The translations under genes were made by a program, and so were the position numbers. Positions 1 through 12,700 of a stretch of 64,000 bases of DNA are shown here, one piece after another. This stretch comes from Cercis canadensis (Eukaryota; Streptophyta; Magnoliopsida; Fabales; Fabaceae): assembly GCA_003255065.1 (NCBI GenBank), contig QAOA01006358.1, positions 89,586 to 153,585 of the forward strand. Direction: 5' to 3'. Position 1 is the first letter of the stretch. The number at the start of each line of letters is the position of its first letter. The notes beneath the pieces were generated by a model. It ran no database searches. It was not told the origin of the DNA and saw only the letters and a program-made list of their open reading frames with translations.

Positions 1-629
1 TGATTTTGCTAGCTATATGGACAATATTCAGTAAAATCTGATGTCTTCAGTTTTGGTGTACTAGTTCTAGAGATTGTCAGTGGCCAAAAGAATAGCAGCA
101 TCAATCAGGGAGAAAATGGGGAGGATCTGCTAAGCTTTGTAAGTATCTGTCTTCGTTTCATTTTTTCTCTTCCTTGTCATTAGAACTATGGGATTAGCAG
201 ACCATGTATAAGTAGTCCACATGAATTTGTGAAAGTTAAGAATCTGTGAACTAATACTTTCTACAATTGAGCAATTTCTTGCAGGCATGGAAAAACTGGA
301 GGGAAGGGACAGCCTTAAATATTGTAGATCCTGAATTAAACAATGGTTTAAGAAATGAAATAATGAGATGCATTCACATGGGGTTACTGTGTGTTCAAGA
401 AAATGTGGCTCACAGACCAACCATGGCTTCGGTTTTACTTATGCTCAACAGCTACTCTCTCACTCTCCCAGTACCCTCGCAACCTGCATTTTTTATGAAT
501 AGTAGAAGTTTACCAGATATGCAGTCGTTGGAGTATAGTTCAGGGACAACAAGAACAAGTGCACCAGAGAATAACTCTGCTCAAGCATCAGAAAATGAGG
601 CCTCAATTACTGAGCTTTATCCCCGCTAG
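1..629 (+). CDS. CRK 3' fragment (CRK-A), cut by window start
   Basis: This is the C-terminal part of a cysteine-rich receptor-like kinase. Bases ~13-138 encode kinase subdomain IX and onward ([18 protein letters not shown]), followed by a GT donor at 139-140, an intron ending in gcag at 281-284, and a last exon at 285-629. The last exon begins with AWKNWREGT, contains [22 protein letters not shown] (subdomain XI with its conserved Arg) and ends in TELYPR-stop, the family tail seen in all paralogues here. The last exon is fully open. The first visible exon has an in-frame TAG at 10-12 and lacks the usual YMAPEYAM stretch, so the copy may be damaged upstream. The rest of the gene lies outside the window. 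CRKs are plasma-membrane kinases of immune and oxidative signalling. Confidence 0.8.
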
Positions 630-1897
630 ATTTTACTCATGAAGGAGACATTCACAAGCATCAATCAAGATTTGCAGATATCTGGATGAGCCAATTAAGG
701 AGATAAAAATATATATTGACACAGAATTCTTTTACGGCGCAAATAAGAAAAAGATTAAATTTTTTTTTTAATGATACTATTACAGAAGTTCAGTTGTGTA
801 AAGAGATAGAGGCTTCTGGAACAGAGTTTTTGTTAAATTTTCTCTAATATTGCTTCAAGAGTTACGATTCATTACCCAACTCCCCTGAATCGACCTCATT
901 GCATGCAATCTACCTGCGATTTCATACCATCCTCTATCAATGAAATGTCCTGCGTGAATTCTTTCCTCAATAGTAAGAGGCTGATCCTTATATGGAATCA
1001 GTATCCATTTTTATCGTTTTATCTTTTTATAAAATTTCATAACAAATTAAGTGATAAGTCAGTTTCAGTGATAGAGAATTGAATGGTTTTTCCTTCTTAT
1101 TTAATATTTCTACCCATCAAGTCCTTCTGGTAATCCTAGTTAAGAAAAGATTATTCATTTGATAATTCACATGCACATAATAAAATGAAAGATTCAAATG
1201 ATTACTGCAAATTGTTCTTGGCTACCAGCATTAGTAATTCGTCCAATTCTTTAGCCATAAGCACACACGTTCATGATGATAAGCATGCTGAGTATAATGA
1301 ATAGCAACATTTTTTAGGCTTCTGCAAAGTTGATGGCTTTCTCTTTTCACTTTTGTGATAATTTCGGAGAAGTTGGGGGCTTCTATACTAGTTTAATAAA
1401 GAAATTAGGTAGTAAGACTGAGTAAGATGGCGAAGTCCATGTCATGTGGTCCATGGCAGCGAACAAGTTGCACGAGGAAACCATCTTTGCATTTCTTCAT
1501 TTGTCCTGAACCACTAAAGTAATCAGCTGCATTTTTTTATTTTCAAGATTTGATTAATGTTCAAAGGCGATGCTAATCTGGTTCATTGGTCACCAAAATA
1601 CTTATAAACAAAGCACGCTGAATATTTGTTAATTCGTGCACTGGAGTTTAGAGCTCATCTTCTCTAATCAGTACTTCCACTAGTGGTTAGTCCATTTAAC
1701 TCTGCGTCTGTGCCTTTCTGACCAACTGCAAGACGTGTATTCCTAGAAATCACATGTTAATACCTTTCCCAAGAGTTGAGTAATATAGAAGCTAATCTCT
1801 CAATCACTGTGCCCCTCATTAGTCATTATATTGTAGCCAACGTCCATGTCCTAAGCTTTTCAGTCTTTCATTTGTTGATTCTTATTCCCTGAGGACA
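630..1897. other. Intergenic: CRK-A 3' flank and CRK-B 5' flank
   Basis: No ORF, RNA gene or clear repeat is recognised. The first part is the 3' flank of CRK-A, and the last few hundred bases are the presumed promoter and leader of the broken CRK-B. Composition is AT-rich like the rest of the cluster. Confidence 0.5.
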
Positions 1898-2590
1898 ATG
1901 ATTATCATTTCCTTAAGGCTGCTTTCATTTTTATGTTTCTTTGTCATTCTCATACCTCATGCCATGCCTCACTCAGGGTACCAATATTACAGATGCAATG
2001 ATAGAGGTAACTATACCACTAATAGTACCTATCAGACCAACCTCAAAACCCTTCTTTTCAAACCTCACTTCCAACAAAGAAATTGACTATATGGCTTCTA
2101 CAATTTCTCTTATGGCCAAAACTTGGATGAAGCCAGCGCAATTGGGCTGCGTAGAGGAGATGTTAAAGCAGATTCTTGCCATAGTTGCTCAAAAATCTTA
2201 CAATCTTTCTACCAGAGGTGTGTCCAAATCAGAAGGCGGCGATTGGGGGCTATAACGAATGTATATTACATTACTCAAACAGCTCAGTACTTGGTGTCCA
2301 AGAATCTGACTTTCATCTCTGTTACATTAATCCTAATGATGCTAGAGAGATAGACAAGTTCAACCAAGTGCTAAGGGACTTGCTAGATAAACTCAGAAGT
2401 AAAGCAGCAGCAGGTGACCCCCGGCTTAAGTATGCTGCAGATGATGCACCTGGTCTAAGCTTTCAAACTATATTTGCTCTTGTTCAGTGCATACCTCATC
2501 TGCTTGAGCAAGAATGCAATGATTGCTTGGTCAAGGATATCTCATAAACAATGAATTGTGGTAGTGGCAAGATCGGTGATTATTTCCAAG
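1898..2590 (+). pseudogene. CRK ectodomain pseudogene (CRK-B)
   Basis: ATG at 1898 starts a hydrophobic signal peptide (MIIISLRLLSFLCFF) and the first Gnk2/DUF26 domain. The reading frame is then broken repeatedly. There is an extra T near 2056 (ctttt versus cttt in paralogues), an extra AT in gactatatggc near 2090, and another shift near 2220. The first Cys of the C-x8-C-x2-C motif is Arg (GLRRGDVKADSCHSC). The second Gnk2 domain is recognisable (CIPHLLEQECNDC) and stops at TAA 2546-2548. No transmembrane or kinase exons follow, because a truncated copia element begins within ~80 bp. This is a dead gene. Confidence 0.9.
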
Positions 2591-2639
2591 AATGTGGGGA
2601 CTTCTAGTGCACGACCAACCGTTTCGTGATTATTTCCAA
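2576..2639. repeat. 14-bp direct repeats bracketing filler DNA at the CRK-B/copia junction
   Basis: gtgattatttccaa occurs at 2576-2589 and again at 2626-2639, where it is copia integrase coding sequence (DYFQHHG). Between the copies lie 36 bp. They include a 23-bp segment (2595-2617) found exactly again at 20818-20840 near the secreted Gnk2 gene. This looks like a templated filler made during break repair. Confidence 0.7.
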
Positions 2640-4750
2640 CATCATGGACTTATTCATGAGACCTCGTGTCCCCATACTCCTCAACAAAATGGTATTGTAG
2701 AACGCAAGAATCACCACATCCTTGAAACTACTCAAGCTCTTTTACTTGGAGCACACGTGCCTAGCCACCATTGGGCTGATGTTGTTGCCACAACCATCTA
2801 TCTCATTAACCGCATGCCCTCAAAAGTTCTTGAATTTAAGACTCCGCTACAGACCTTGTCTACATATGTGACATTACCCACAATACAAATGCTCCCCCCT
2901 CGAGTCTTCGGTTATGTTGCGTTTGTTCATCTACAGACCTTGATCCTTGTGCCATTTGCCGTCTTTTTTTGGGATATGCTGTGTACTAAAAAGGATACCG
3001 CTGCTATGACCTAACTAGTCAGCACACATATGTAGCCATGGATATCATGTTCCTTGAATTTGACACTTTCTACTCTCCTGCTTCATCCAATTCTTCTCTT
3101 TAGGGGGGAGACACGAGAAGAAGAGCCGAATTGGTTGATGTTTGACTGGTTCAAGGATACTAATACACTACCTGATGCTCCTCAAATGACCATCGAGAAA
3201 CCTGATCCAAAGCCATCAATATCTCCAGAAGCTGAAGTAGCAGAACCCCCCCCCCCCCCTTTTTCAATATCCAACGACCTATCTCCTGAGAATATCATTG
3301 AGGTAAGCTCTCCTGTCACACCTAACATTTCTAATAATGTGGATACCCTTGTTGGCTATGAGCTACCTTACAGGCATAATCGGGGTAAACCACCGAAAAG
3401 ATATTCTCCGAAAGTGGAGGACCATAGATTGAGATATCCGATTGCTAATTATGTTTCTATGAAGGAGTTGTCCGAACCCCTCAAGACGTTTGCAAATGAG
3501 CTCTCCTCACATTATATTCCTACGAGTGTTGAAGAGGCTCTGGAAGACCCTAGATGGATTCAAGCTATGAAGGAATAAATGGAGGCATTACAAAAAAAAT
3601 GAAACATGGACTCTTGTTCCTTTACCAAAAAGANAAAAAAAAAAAAAAAAAATAGTAGGGTGTAAGTGGGTTTTCTCTATCAAGTACAAAGCCGATGAGT
3701 TGGTTGAAAGGTACAAAACAAGATTAGTGGCCAAAGGCTTTACACATACATATGGCGTAGACCATCAAGAAACTTTTTCACCTATGGCCAAGTTGAGTAC
3801 TATCAAGGTTCTATTATCTCTCGTAGTAAATCTTGATTGGCCATGGCATCAGTTAGACGTCAAGAACGCCTTTCTCCATGGATATCTTATAGAAGAAATC
3901 TACATGAATATCCCTCTAGGACATATGACACATTTTGAAACTAAGAGTGTGAGCAAGTTGCAATGAACTCTGTATGGTTTGAAGCAATCCCTTAGAGCAT
4001 GGTTTGGAAGATTAAACTCGGCAATGAGGAAATATGGCTTTCAACAAAACAATGCAGATCATACACTATTCTTGAAGCATCACCAAGGTAAGATAACAAC
4101 TTTGATAGTCTATGTAGACGATATGATCATTACAGGAGATGACTCACAAGAAATAGCAAGACTTCAAAAGCAATTGGCAACAAAATTTGAGATGAAAAAT
4201 CTAGGAGGACTCAAATATTTTCTAAGAATCGAGGTTGCTAGGTCGAAGCAAGGCATCTTTCTTTCTCAACAAAAATATATCCTAGATCTTTTATCAGAGG
4301 TTGCACTACTAAATTGTAAGCCTGCAGATACACCAATTGTCCAAAACCACCAGCTTGGAGAATATCGAGACCAAGTGCCAACAAACAAAGGAAGGTACCA
4401 GAGGTTAGTTGGTAAACTTATTTATCTGTCTCATACACGACCTGCCATAGCCTACGCGGTAAGTGTAGTAAGCCAATTCATGCACCGTCTAAGTAGAGAT
4501 CACATGAATGCAGCAATTCGAATCCTCTAATACTTGAAGTCCTCGCCCGGAAAAGGTCTAATGTTCACAAAAAACAATCACCTATGGGTTGAAGGTTATA
4601 TAGATGTTGATTGGGCAGGAGATATTATAGATAGAAAATCCACCTCAGGTTATTTTACCTTTGTCGGAGGGAATTTGGTTACATGAAGAAGTAAGAAACA
4701 AAAGGTAGTAGCATTATCAAGTGTTGAAGCTGAGTTTCGTGGACATTTCT
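2626..4750 (+). pseudogene. copia pol remnant: integrase core, RT, RNase H
   Basis: The integrase part (2626-3014) contains HTPQQNG and VERKN. A Pro-rich linker at 3054-3578 includes a CCCCC run at 3246-3259. RT motifs are RLVAKGFTHTYGVDHQETFSP (3718-3780), LDVKNAFLHG (3856-3885) and the catalytic YVDD (near 4111), with GGLKYFL and TRPAIAYAVS leading into RNase H. Stops and frameshifts occur at ~3578, 3964, 4530 and 4684, so no polyprotein can be made. It is close in sequence to copia-2 on the opposite strand at 31-37 kb (shared TPIVQNH and ARSKQGI/ARSQEGI blocks). Confidence 0.88.
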
Positions 4751-5111
4751 CATAATCCAATTCAACATGATTGGACCAAACATGTGGAAATAGACCAACA
4801 CTTTATCAAATAAAATTTGGAGACCAAGATAATTCAATTCCCATTTGTTAAATCTGAAGACCAGTTGACATATATACTTACGAAAGTTGTATGTAGCAGA
4901 AACTTCTACAACTCACTTGACAAGTTGAGCATTCGAGATCTCTATGCACCAATTTGAGGGGAGTGTTGGCGTGAGTTGATCTCTGATCTCAGGAGGAAGT
5001 TTTGGGATATATTCTTCAATTTAGTTAATTACCTTGATTTGTGTAGAGGCTAAAATAGGTAGTTTTACGTGTATATATATTCTTCCACTTTTCCATATCA
5101 GCTTGACAACA
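2626..5111 (+). mobile_element. 5'-truncated Ty1/copia retrotransposon (copia-0) with 3' LTR
   Basis: The element starts inside the integrase core and runs through reverse transcriptase and RNase H. It ends at a polypurine tract (ttgaggggag, 4954-4963) followed by a proposed short 3' LTR, 4964-5111, beginning TGTTGG and ending in CA. It has no 5' LTR, primer-binding site, gag or protease. The LTR right edge is set by where homology between the CRK-C and CRK-D promoters begins. An N in a poly-A run at 3634 marks a contig join. The insertion or rearrangement replaced the 3' half of CRK-B. Confidence 0.85.
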
Positions 5112-5345
5112 TTGACCAAGAAAATGTCAATAAAGTGGAAAAGAAAATTTGCGCGTTTGATAAGCAATTTAATGTGGAAGTGGCGCATTGTGATTGGCCA
5201 TGGCAATTGGCAAATTGACAAGTAAACCAGTGTGAGGCCAGGTGTCCGCGTTTGTTCCCTTTCAAAACTGCGGTCACACTAATCAACCACGTTTAGTCCT
5301 TCTATTTCAGACTTTTTTAATAATCATTCAACATCAATCTTGACC
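5112..5345 (+). promoter_or_regulatory. CRK-C promoter with W-boxes
   Basis: TTGACC (W-box, the WRKY-factor binding core) occurs at 5112-5117 and 5340-5345, and TTGACA at ~5214. The block from 5112 is homologous to the CRK-D promoter from 9294: both contain cattgaccaa, a purine-rich aaaagaaaa stretch and cgtttgataagc. The W-box therefore predates the duplication. W-boxes fit the known salicylate- and pathogen-responsive expression of CRK genes. Function here is inferred. Confidence 0.5.
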
Positions 5346-5504
5346 CATGTTGGCTATGGAAGAACTTACAAAGCAGGTGTGTTGAAAATAAAATAGTAGA
5401 AAACAGAAACAAGTAAATTAGTAAACTGCAGTTTACAGATAGTATCTAATCTAAGACAGTAATACCACCATTGCATTCATCAACTATAGTAGTCCACTTT
5501 CTAT

Positions 5505-8380
5505 ATGTTTCATACGTTGCTTCTTATTCCGAGAGAAAAATCAAAATGGCTTCTTATTGTCAGGCTGCTTTCACTTCTTTCTCTCTTTGTGATATTAAAT
5601 ATTCAAGCCAATGCCCAGCCAGACTTCCAGTACTATATCTGTAACAATGCTACTGGTAATTATACAGCCAATAGTACCTACAAGACAAACCTCAACATTC
5701 TTCTTTCAAATATCATTTCCAACACAGAAATTGACTATGGCTTCTATAATTCCTCTTATGGCCAAAACTCTGATAAAGTCAACGCAATTGGGTTGTGTAG
5801 AGGAGATGTTAAGCCAGATAGTTGCCGTGGATGCCTTGATGATTCTAAATTCCTTCTCCCTCAGCTTTGTCCAAATGAGAAGGAGGCAATTGGGTGGTAT
5901 GACAAGTGTATGTTGCGCTACTCAAACAGCTCAATATTTGGCATTGAGCAAAGTGGCCCTGGGTACTATATGTTGGTTACAGAAAATGGAACTGATGTGG
6001 ATCAGTTCAAGCAAGTTCTTATGGAATTGGTGCAAAAGCTAAGAAGCAGAGCTGCATCTGGTGATCACCTTAAGAAGTTTGCTGCAGGAAGTGCATCTGG
6101 TCCAAGCTTTCAAACTATATATGCTCTTTTGCAGTGCACACCAGATTTGTCAGAGCAAGAATGCAACGACTGCTTGGACGCGTCTATCTCAAGAATGCAA
6201 AGTTCTTGTGCTTACAAGATAAATGGCAGAATTGGAAGACCAAGTTGTAATCTTAGGTTTGACACCTCCACCTTCTATGACCCTTCTGCTGAATCCCCAC
6301 CACCATCACCACCACAAGCATCTCCTTCTCCTCCTTCGTCCAACAATGCCACCTCCTCTGAAAAAGGTACTAGTTAGCGTTACAACTTACAACTGGGTTA
6401 TTCCTCCTTAAATTCTCAAATTCAACCCGGATTCATCGTCATCCAATTTTGGATCTTTATAAAGATTAATCATTCAATTTTCAATATATTCTCTTTCCCA
6501 TCTCATGGAGGAAAATGAGTCTTTCCCTTTTAACTGCCGTCAGTTCATGGCCTTTTGGGTACCAAATATTCAATTTCTTATAACATAGGGCAGTAGAATA
6601 TATATTCAGTACTCAACATGGAAATCTGCTCTGTTCTTGCAGGAAAGAGCAACACATCACAAACTGTTATCGCGGTGGTTGTGCCAATTGTTGCCATCCT
6701 TGTACTTATCTGCATATATTTAAGAGCTATGAAAGCAAGGAAAAATTTTAAAAATAAGTTCATACATCGATTTATAGTTTGGTTTAGTGTAATTTGTCTT
6801 TTATGATTTCTTATTCGTCAAATGAGACCAGCACACTGCAAACTAGCTACGAAATATAAAGGGACCAACTCAGTATTGACATGGGAAATGACATAACTTG
6901 GAATAATATACTCAATTACATGATTTTACTTTCTATCAATTAAGAAAAATAACAAAAACAACGTAGAAATTATGTTTAATATATCAGTAGCCATTATATT
7001 CTACTTGGTTTCGAGATTGAAAAATTATTTGTAAAAATCTTTTTAATGCAATTTTATTGCCGCTGCACTCAACAGCTGCAGCCTCAAAATTCCATTTGAA
7101 GAACTCAACTTGTCTCCTACCTCAGGTGAAGCTGAAGGTGACAATGAAATCACAACTACTGAGTCATTGCAATTCGACTTTCACACCATCAGAGTTACTA
7201 CAAATAACTTCTCTGATGTAAATAAGCTTGGACAAGGTGGATTTGGACCTGTCTATAAGGTAAAGATATCACTGTTACTCTGACATAAATATAACTGTCA
7301 TGACGTTAATATATCATTGTTGGTCAAGAATTACATGTGCAAAACTCTGTTACATCTTCAGGGAAGGCTCTCCAATGGACAAGAACTTGCAATAAAAAGG
7401 TTGGCTAGGAATTCTGGCCAAGGAGATAATGAATTTAAGAATGAAGTGCTATTAATGGCCAAGCTTCAACACAGAAATTTAGTTAGGCTCCAGGGTTTCT
7501 GTTTGGAGAAAGGAGAACGTATAGTCATCTATGAGTTTCTTTCTAATAAAAGCCTTGATTACTTCATATTTGGTAAGTTCGAGCTTCTACTTAAACAGTA
7601 CATTTATTACTTTCTATTGCATTACTTTACTCTCAAAAAAATATTTGGAACTCAGTTTAAAAGACTACATGTTTGCTTGGGCATATAGATCCAACAAAGC
7701 GTGCAATGTAGATTGGAAAATGCGGTATAAAATTATAGAAGGCATTGCTCGAGGTCTTCAATATTTTCATGGCACTTGAGTATGCAATGTGTGGAAAGTT
7801 TTCAGTGAAATCAGATATATTTAGTTTTGGTGTATTAATTTTAGAGATCATAAGTGGCAAGAAAATTAATAGCTTTCTTAAGGAGGAAAATGGAGATCAT
7901 CTACTAAGCTTTGTAAGTGGGCCTTCTTTTCACTATTTATCTTGCTTTTCTGTAGAAGAATGTTATCAGAAATTTTGCATAATTAGTCAACATTAAATTT
8001 TATTAAATAAAAAACTGTGAAGCAATATTTTCTAGTATTGAGCAACTTACTGCAGGCATGGAAAAATTGGAGGGAAGGGACAGCCTCAAAAATTGTAGAT
8101 CCCACCTTAGACGAGGGTTCAAGAAATGAAATAATGAGATGCATTCAGATTGGGTTACTGTGTGTTCAAGAAAATGCAGCTGATAGACCAACATTAGCTT
8201 CAGTTTTACTTATGCTTGAATGTTGCTCTAACTTTCTCCCTGTACCTACGCAACCTGCGTTCTTTATAAAAAAACACAACTTCATCAGAGACAGATATCT
8301 ATTCAGGAGCAACAATGTCAGGTGGTTCTGTTGATGCATCAAGAAATGAGGTTTCAATTACTGAGCTATATCCCCGCTAG
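5505..8380 (+). pseudogene. CRK pseudogene lacking the catalytic core (CRK-C)
   Basis: Exon 1 (5505-6366) is open: signal peptide, Gnk2-1 (CRGDVKPDSCRGC), Gnk2-2 (CTPDLSEQECNDC) and a Pro-rich juxtamembrane stretch. Exon 2 (6643-~6753) gives the transmembrane segment, but its donor GT has become AT at 6754-6755. Exon 3 (7126-7259) has [11 protein letters not shown]. Exon 4 (7362-7572) has AIKR and [13 protein letters not shown]. Exon 5 (from 7689) has a one-base deletion creating TAG at 7709-7711. It is then joined at catgg (7768-7772) directly to [16 protein letters not shown], so HRD, DFG and one intron are gone. The last exon (8056-8380) has a +1 shift in the AAAAAAA run near 8268 and still ends TELYPR. 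ATG 5505 replaces the ancestral ATG at 5546, now one base out of frame. Confidence 0.93.
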
Positions 8381-9293
8381 GCTTAAGTGAGAGGTGAGAG
8401 GGGATGTTCATCTTTGTATTGCATTGGATTTCAACAATAACAACATTGCCATCCAACTTTCGATCACTTTGATTTGCCCAACTCAACTGGTGTGAAGGTT
8501 ATTATGTAATAAACATTTCTTTTTAATAATAATGTTGAAAATGGTGTATCAACGCGTATATTAGTACACCAAACTTTAGATACAATACATACATTACAAT
8601 GCTAATTGTCAATCCTCAATTCTTTCCAAATAACAATATATATATTATTTTATATTTTTTAATTTTCATGTGTTAGAGGAATTTTTAATTCTTTTCCTTT
8701 TTTTTTATTATGTATTTTGGGTCTTTTCTATGTGTATGAGTATAAAAATATAAACTATGAAAAAAAATGAATTGGGCGTGTTTTTTCCTAACGAATTAAT
8801 TGGGCTTATTAGATAATAGATATACGATACCCATGAGTCATGGACCCAACTTCAACTGCCCATTAGTCCACTAATTAAACAACTTCAACAGCCCACCAGA
8901 TCCAGAAAAAAAAAATGAAAATTCTCTATTTTTTGATTGGTTCATTAAATATATATTGATAAAATATTTATTATACAATCCCGTAATTCAAAAAAGTTGT
9001 CCCTACAGTCCACCCTGGTTGTTGGAAAAATAAAAGCGTTTTAGTCAAACCTCTAAAATATCGGTGTCAGGTCCCATTTTCGGTGGTTTTTTGTTTTTTT
9101 TTGGTTGAAAAACGTTAGAAGAAAAGGGACGGGGGAGTGTCAGCTGGTCGGCTGGAGTATCGGAGCCGAATCCCAGCCGTATCTGAAATTCCAAAATTAA
9201 AATAAAAATAAAAATGTAGGGATTCTTTGGGGTGTTTGAGATATCTGTGCTTATCAATGCATGCATTGCCCAAAGACATAGTTGCATAGTACA
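8381..9293. other. Intergenic, AT-rich
   Basis: 3' flank of CRK-C and distal promoter of CRK-D. No coding potential was recognised; the minus-strand ORF at 9045-9374 has no family features and overlaps the promoter. Confidence 0.5.
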
Positions 9294-9748
9294 TTGACCA
9301 ATAAAATGTAGAATAAGGTAGAAAAGAAAAACTTGGTGCGTTTGATAAGCTGATTGTGGATGTGGAATTGACAAGTAAAGCTACGTCGAGAGGGGTTTCC
9401 GCGTTTTCCCCCTTTGCCCATTTTGTCCTCTTTCAAAGACTTTTTCCATTATCATTCAAGGTCAATCTGGACTTCCCTTCGTTAAGGAAGTACTTACAAA
9501 TCACAAAACAGTAGAAAACAGAAACAAGGTCATAGGATGTGTCATTTAAACTTTTTTGATGTCTAACTCTGATTTTGTCGCGGAAAATAACAATTAAATA
9601 TCTTATAATAAAAAATCCCTTATGGATGGTCTAGAGGAAAAACCACCCAAACCATTGACATTTTCCCTGCGCCATTGACCAACTATAGCTCTCCTTAAGC
9701 TTCAATTTGCCATATGTTGTTGCATTTTTTTCATAGAAAACAAATGCA
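9294..9748 (+). promoter_or_regulatory. CRK-D promoter region
   Basis: TTGACC at 9294-9299 sits in sequence homologous to the CRK-C promoter. A tcaatct element near 9460 corresponds to the CRK-C block that carries a second W-box, but here it reads tggac, so that W-box is lost. The proposed start codon is at 9749. Confidence 0.4.
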
Positions 9749-12700
9749 ATGGGTATGGTTTCTTTAGGACTAGTTTGGTTTTCTTGTCTCCTTGTCATCC
9801 TCACTGCACAGCCAGAATTCTGATACAGGGCCTGTTTTAATGATAACTATACCACTAATAGTATCTACGAAACCAATCTCAACACCCTTCTTTCAAACTT
9901 GACTTTCAACACAGAAATTGACTATGGCTTCTACAATTTCTCTTATGGCCAAAACTCAGATAGAGTTAATGTAATTGGGCTGTGTAGAGGAGATGTTAAG
10001 CCATATGATTGCCGTAGTTGCCTAGACAATTCTAGAATCTGTCTCCCTCAAGAGTGTCCAATACAGAAGGAGGCAATGGGAGGGTATGATGAATGCATGT
10101 TACACTACTCAAACCACTCAATATTTGGTCTTGTGGAGTCTAACTTTTCAATATACATGTGGAGCATAGAAAATGCCTTAGAGTGGTATCAGTACAATCA
10201 AGTGGTTAGGGACTTACTGGATAGAATAAGAAGCGCAGCTGCATTGGTGACTCTCATCGTAAGTTTGCTGTAGCAAATGCAACAGGTCCAAGATCTCAAA
10301 ATATATATACTTCTGTGCAGTGCACACCTGATCTGTCAGAGCAGGAATGCAGCAACTGCTTGACTGGGGCTATCTCAGAAATTTCTAAGTGTTGCAATGG
10401 CAAGTTAGGTGGCAGAGTTATTAAACCCAGCTGTAATTTTAGATTTGAGAACTACCCCTTCTATGAATTTTCAGCTGATGCACCAACACCGGCATCGCCG
10501 CCCCAAAACTCTTCTCCTTCTCCTCCTCCTTTTGTATCCACCAATACAACATCCTCACAGGGTACCTGTTACGTTTTTTCTTACAAGTACTTGGTGTTAT
10601 CTAATTGGCTACATCAACCTTTTTCTTCTTTGTAAGGGTTTTTTCCTTTTCCATCTAGAGGAAAGGGAGAGTTTTTTAGTTAATTACTTGCAGGATATTT
10701 TTGGTTCCAAAATTTCCTCATTCTTGTTGTATATGGAGGTCTTCTCCCTACACCCAGTTAGGCTAAATCAAACTGTGGAATGTCATATTCAGCAGGGATT
10801 TTTTTCTTTTTCAGGAAAGAGCAGCAGATCACAAATTTTAATTGCCATAGTTGTGCCAATTGTTGCCATTGTTGTGCTGCTCATCTTTCTCTGCATCTCA
10901 AGAGTGAGGAAGTCAAAGAAAGACTCTGAAGGTAACTCTAAATTTTTTATCTATTATTGACTCTAATAATTTGTTTTTTATGATGGAATTTATTGACTAT
11001 AAATCAATATATTATTTTCCTGTCATTTCTTTTTTCTTCAAGTGAGACCAACAGTGGCAATGAAACATTTAGGGACAATAGTATTTTTCAGTATTGGCAG
11101 GAGAAATCATATAAATTGGAATAATTTCCTCAGTTAAATGATTTTGCTAGCTATCAGCTAAGCACAACACATATAGAATGTAAATTATCTTCAAGAAAAC
11201 AGTTTCCTTTACATTCTACTTGGTTTTGAGATTGAAAAATTATTTCCCAAAGTTTTTGGAGAAGAAAGAATTCATTTTTTTAAACTCCTATCCCAGGTGA
11301 AGCTGAAGCTGAAACTGACAATGACACTAAACTTACCGACTCGATTCAATTTGAGTTTCGCACCATCCAAGTTGCTACAAATAACTTCTCTGATGCAAAT
11401 AATTAAGCTTGGACAAAGTGGATTTGGACCTGTCTACAAGGTAAAGATGACCACTGTTGCCAAGATGTAAATACCACCTTTGCGTCAAAATATTATATAT
11501 ATGCCCTATTTTTGGTCAAGCATGATATTTATTTACAAAACTGTTATATTTTCAGGGTAGGCTCTCCAATGGACAAGAAGTTGCAATCAAAAGGTTGTCT
11601 AGGACTTCTTGCCAAGGAGATAATGAATTTAAGAATGAAGTTCTATTAATGGCCAAGCTGCAACACCGAAATTTAGTAAGGCTCCATGGTTTTTGTTTGG
11701 AGGAAAAAGAAAGGATACTGCTGTATGAGTTTCTTCCTAACAAAAGCCTTGATTACTTCATATTTGGTAGGTTAGAGCCTCTATATAAGAAGGAAATTTA
11801 TTCATTCCTGTTTCATTTCAAAGTAGAACATTCTAAACATAGTTTAAAAGATTATGTGTTTGCTCGAGCATGTAGATCCAATCAAACGTGCACAATTAGA
11901 TTGGAAAAAGCGCTACAAAATTATAGAAGGCATTACTTAAGGTCTTCTTTATCTTCATGAGGATTCTCAATTACGAATTATTCATCATGATCTCAAAGTA
12001 AGCAATATTCTTTTAGATGCAGAGATGAATCCTAAGATATCAAATTTTAGAATGGCAAAATTGTTTGATGTGGATCAAACTCAAGGCAACACAAATAGAA
12101 TTGCAGGAACCTAGTAAGTATCAGAATATGATTTGGCCATTTGGCTTCTAATCATTGTCCTTTAGCAATGCAGAGGAAAGTCTTGAAGATGATCACTAGA
12201 AAACTGGTAATGCTATCTAATTGAGCTTGTCTTTGGTTGGCATGCAGTGGATACATGGCACTTGAATATACAATTCATGGAATATTCTCAATAAAGTCAG
12301 ATGTCTTTAGTTTTAGTGTGCTCGTTCTAGAGATTATAAGTGGTAAGAAGAATAGGGGTTCTCGTAATGAGGAGAATGTAGAGCATCTACTAAGATTGTA
12401 AGTGTGCCTTCTTGCACTTTTTTTATCTGCTTTTTCTCTGGAAGAATGTTATTAGAAAAAAAAAATTAAAAAAAAAAAAAAAAAAACTCTGAAGTAATAT
12501 GTTCTACAATCGAGCAACTTATTGCATGCCTGGAAAAATTGGAGGCAAGGGACAGCCTCAAGAATTGTAGATCCCACTTTATATGTTGGTTCAAGGAATG
12601 AAATAATGAGATGCATTCAGATTGGATTACTCTGTGTTCAAGAAAAAGCAGTTGATAGGCCAACCTTGGCTTCAGTTTTACTTATGCTTGAAGGCCACTC

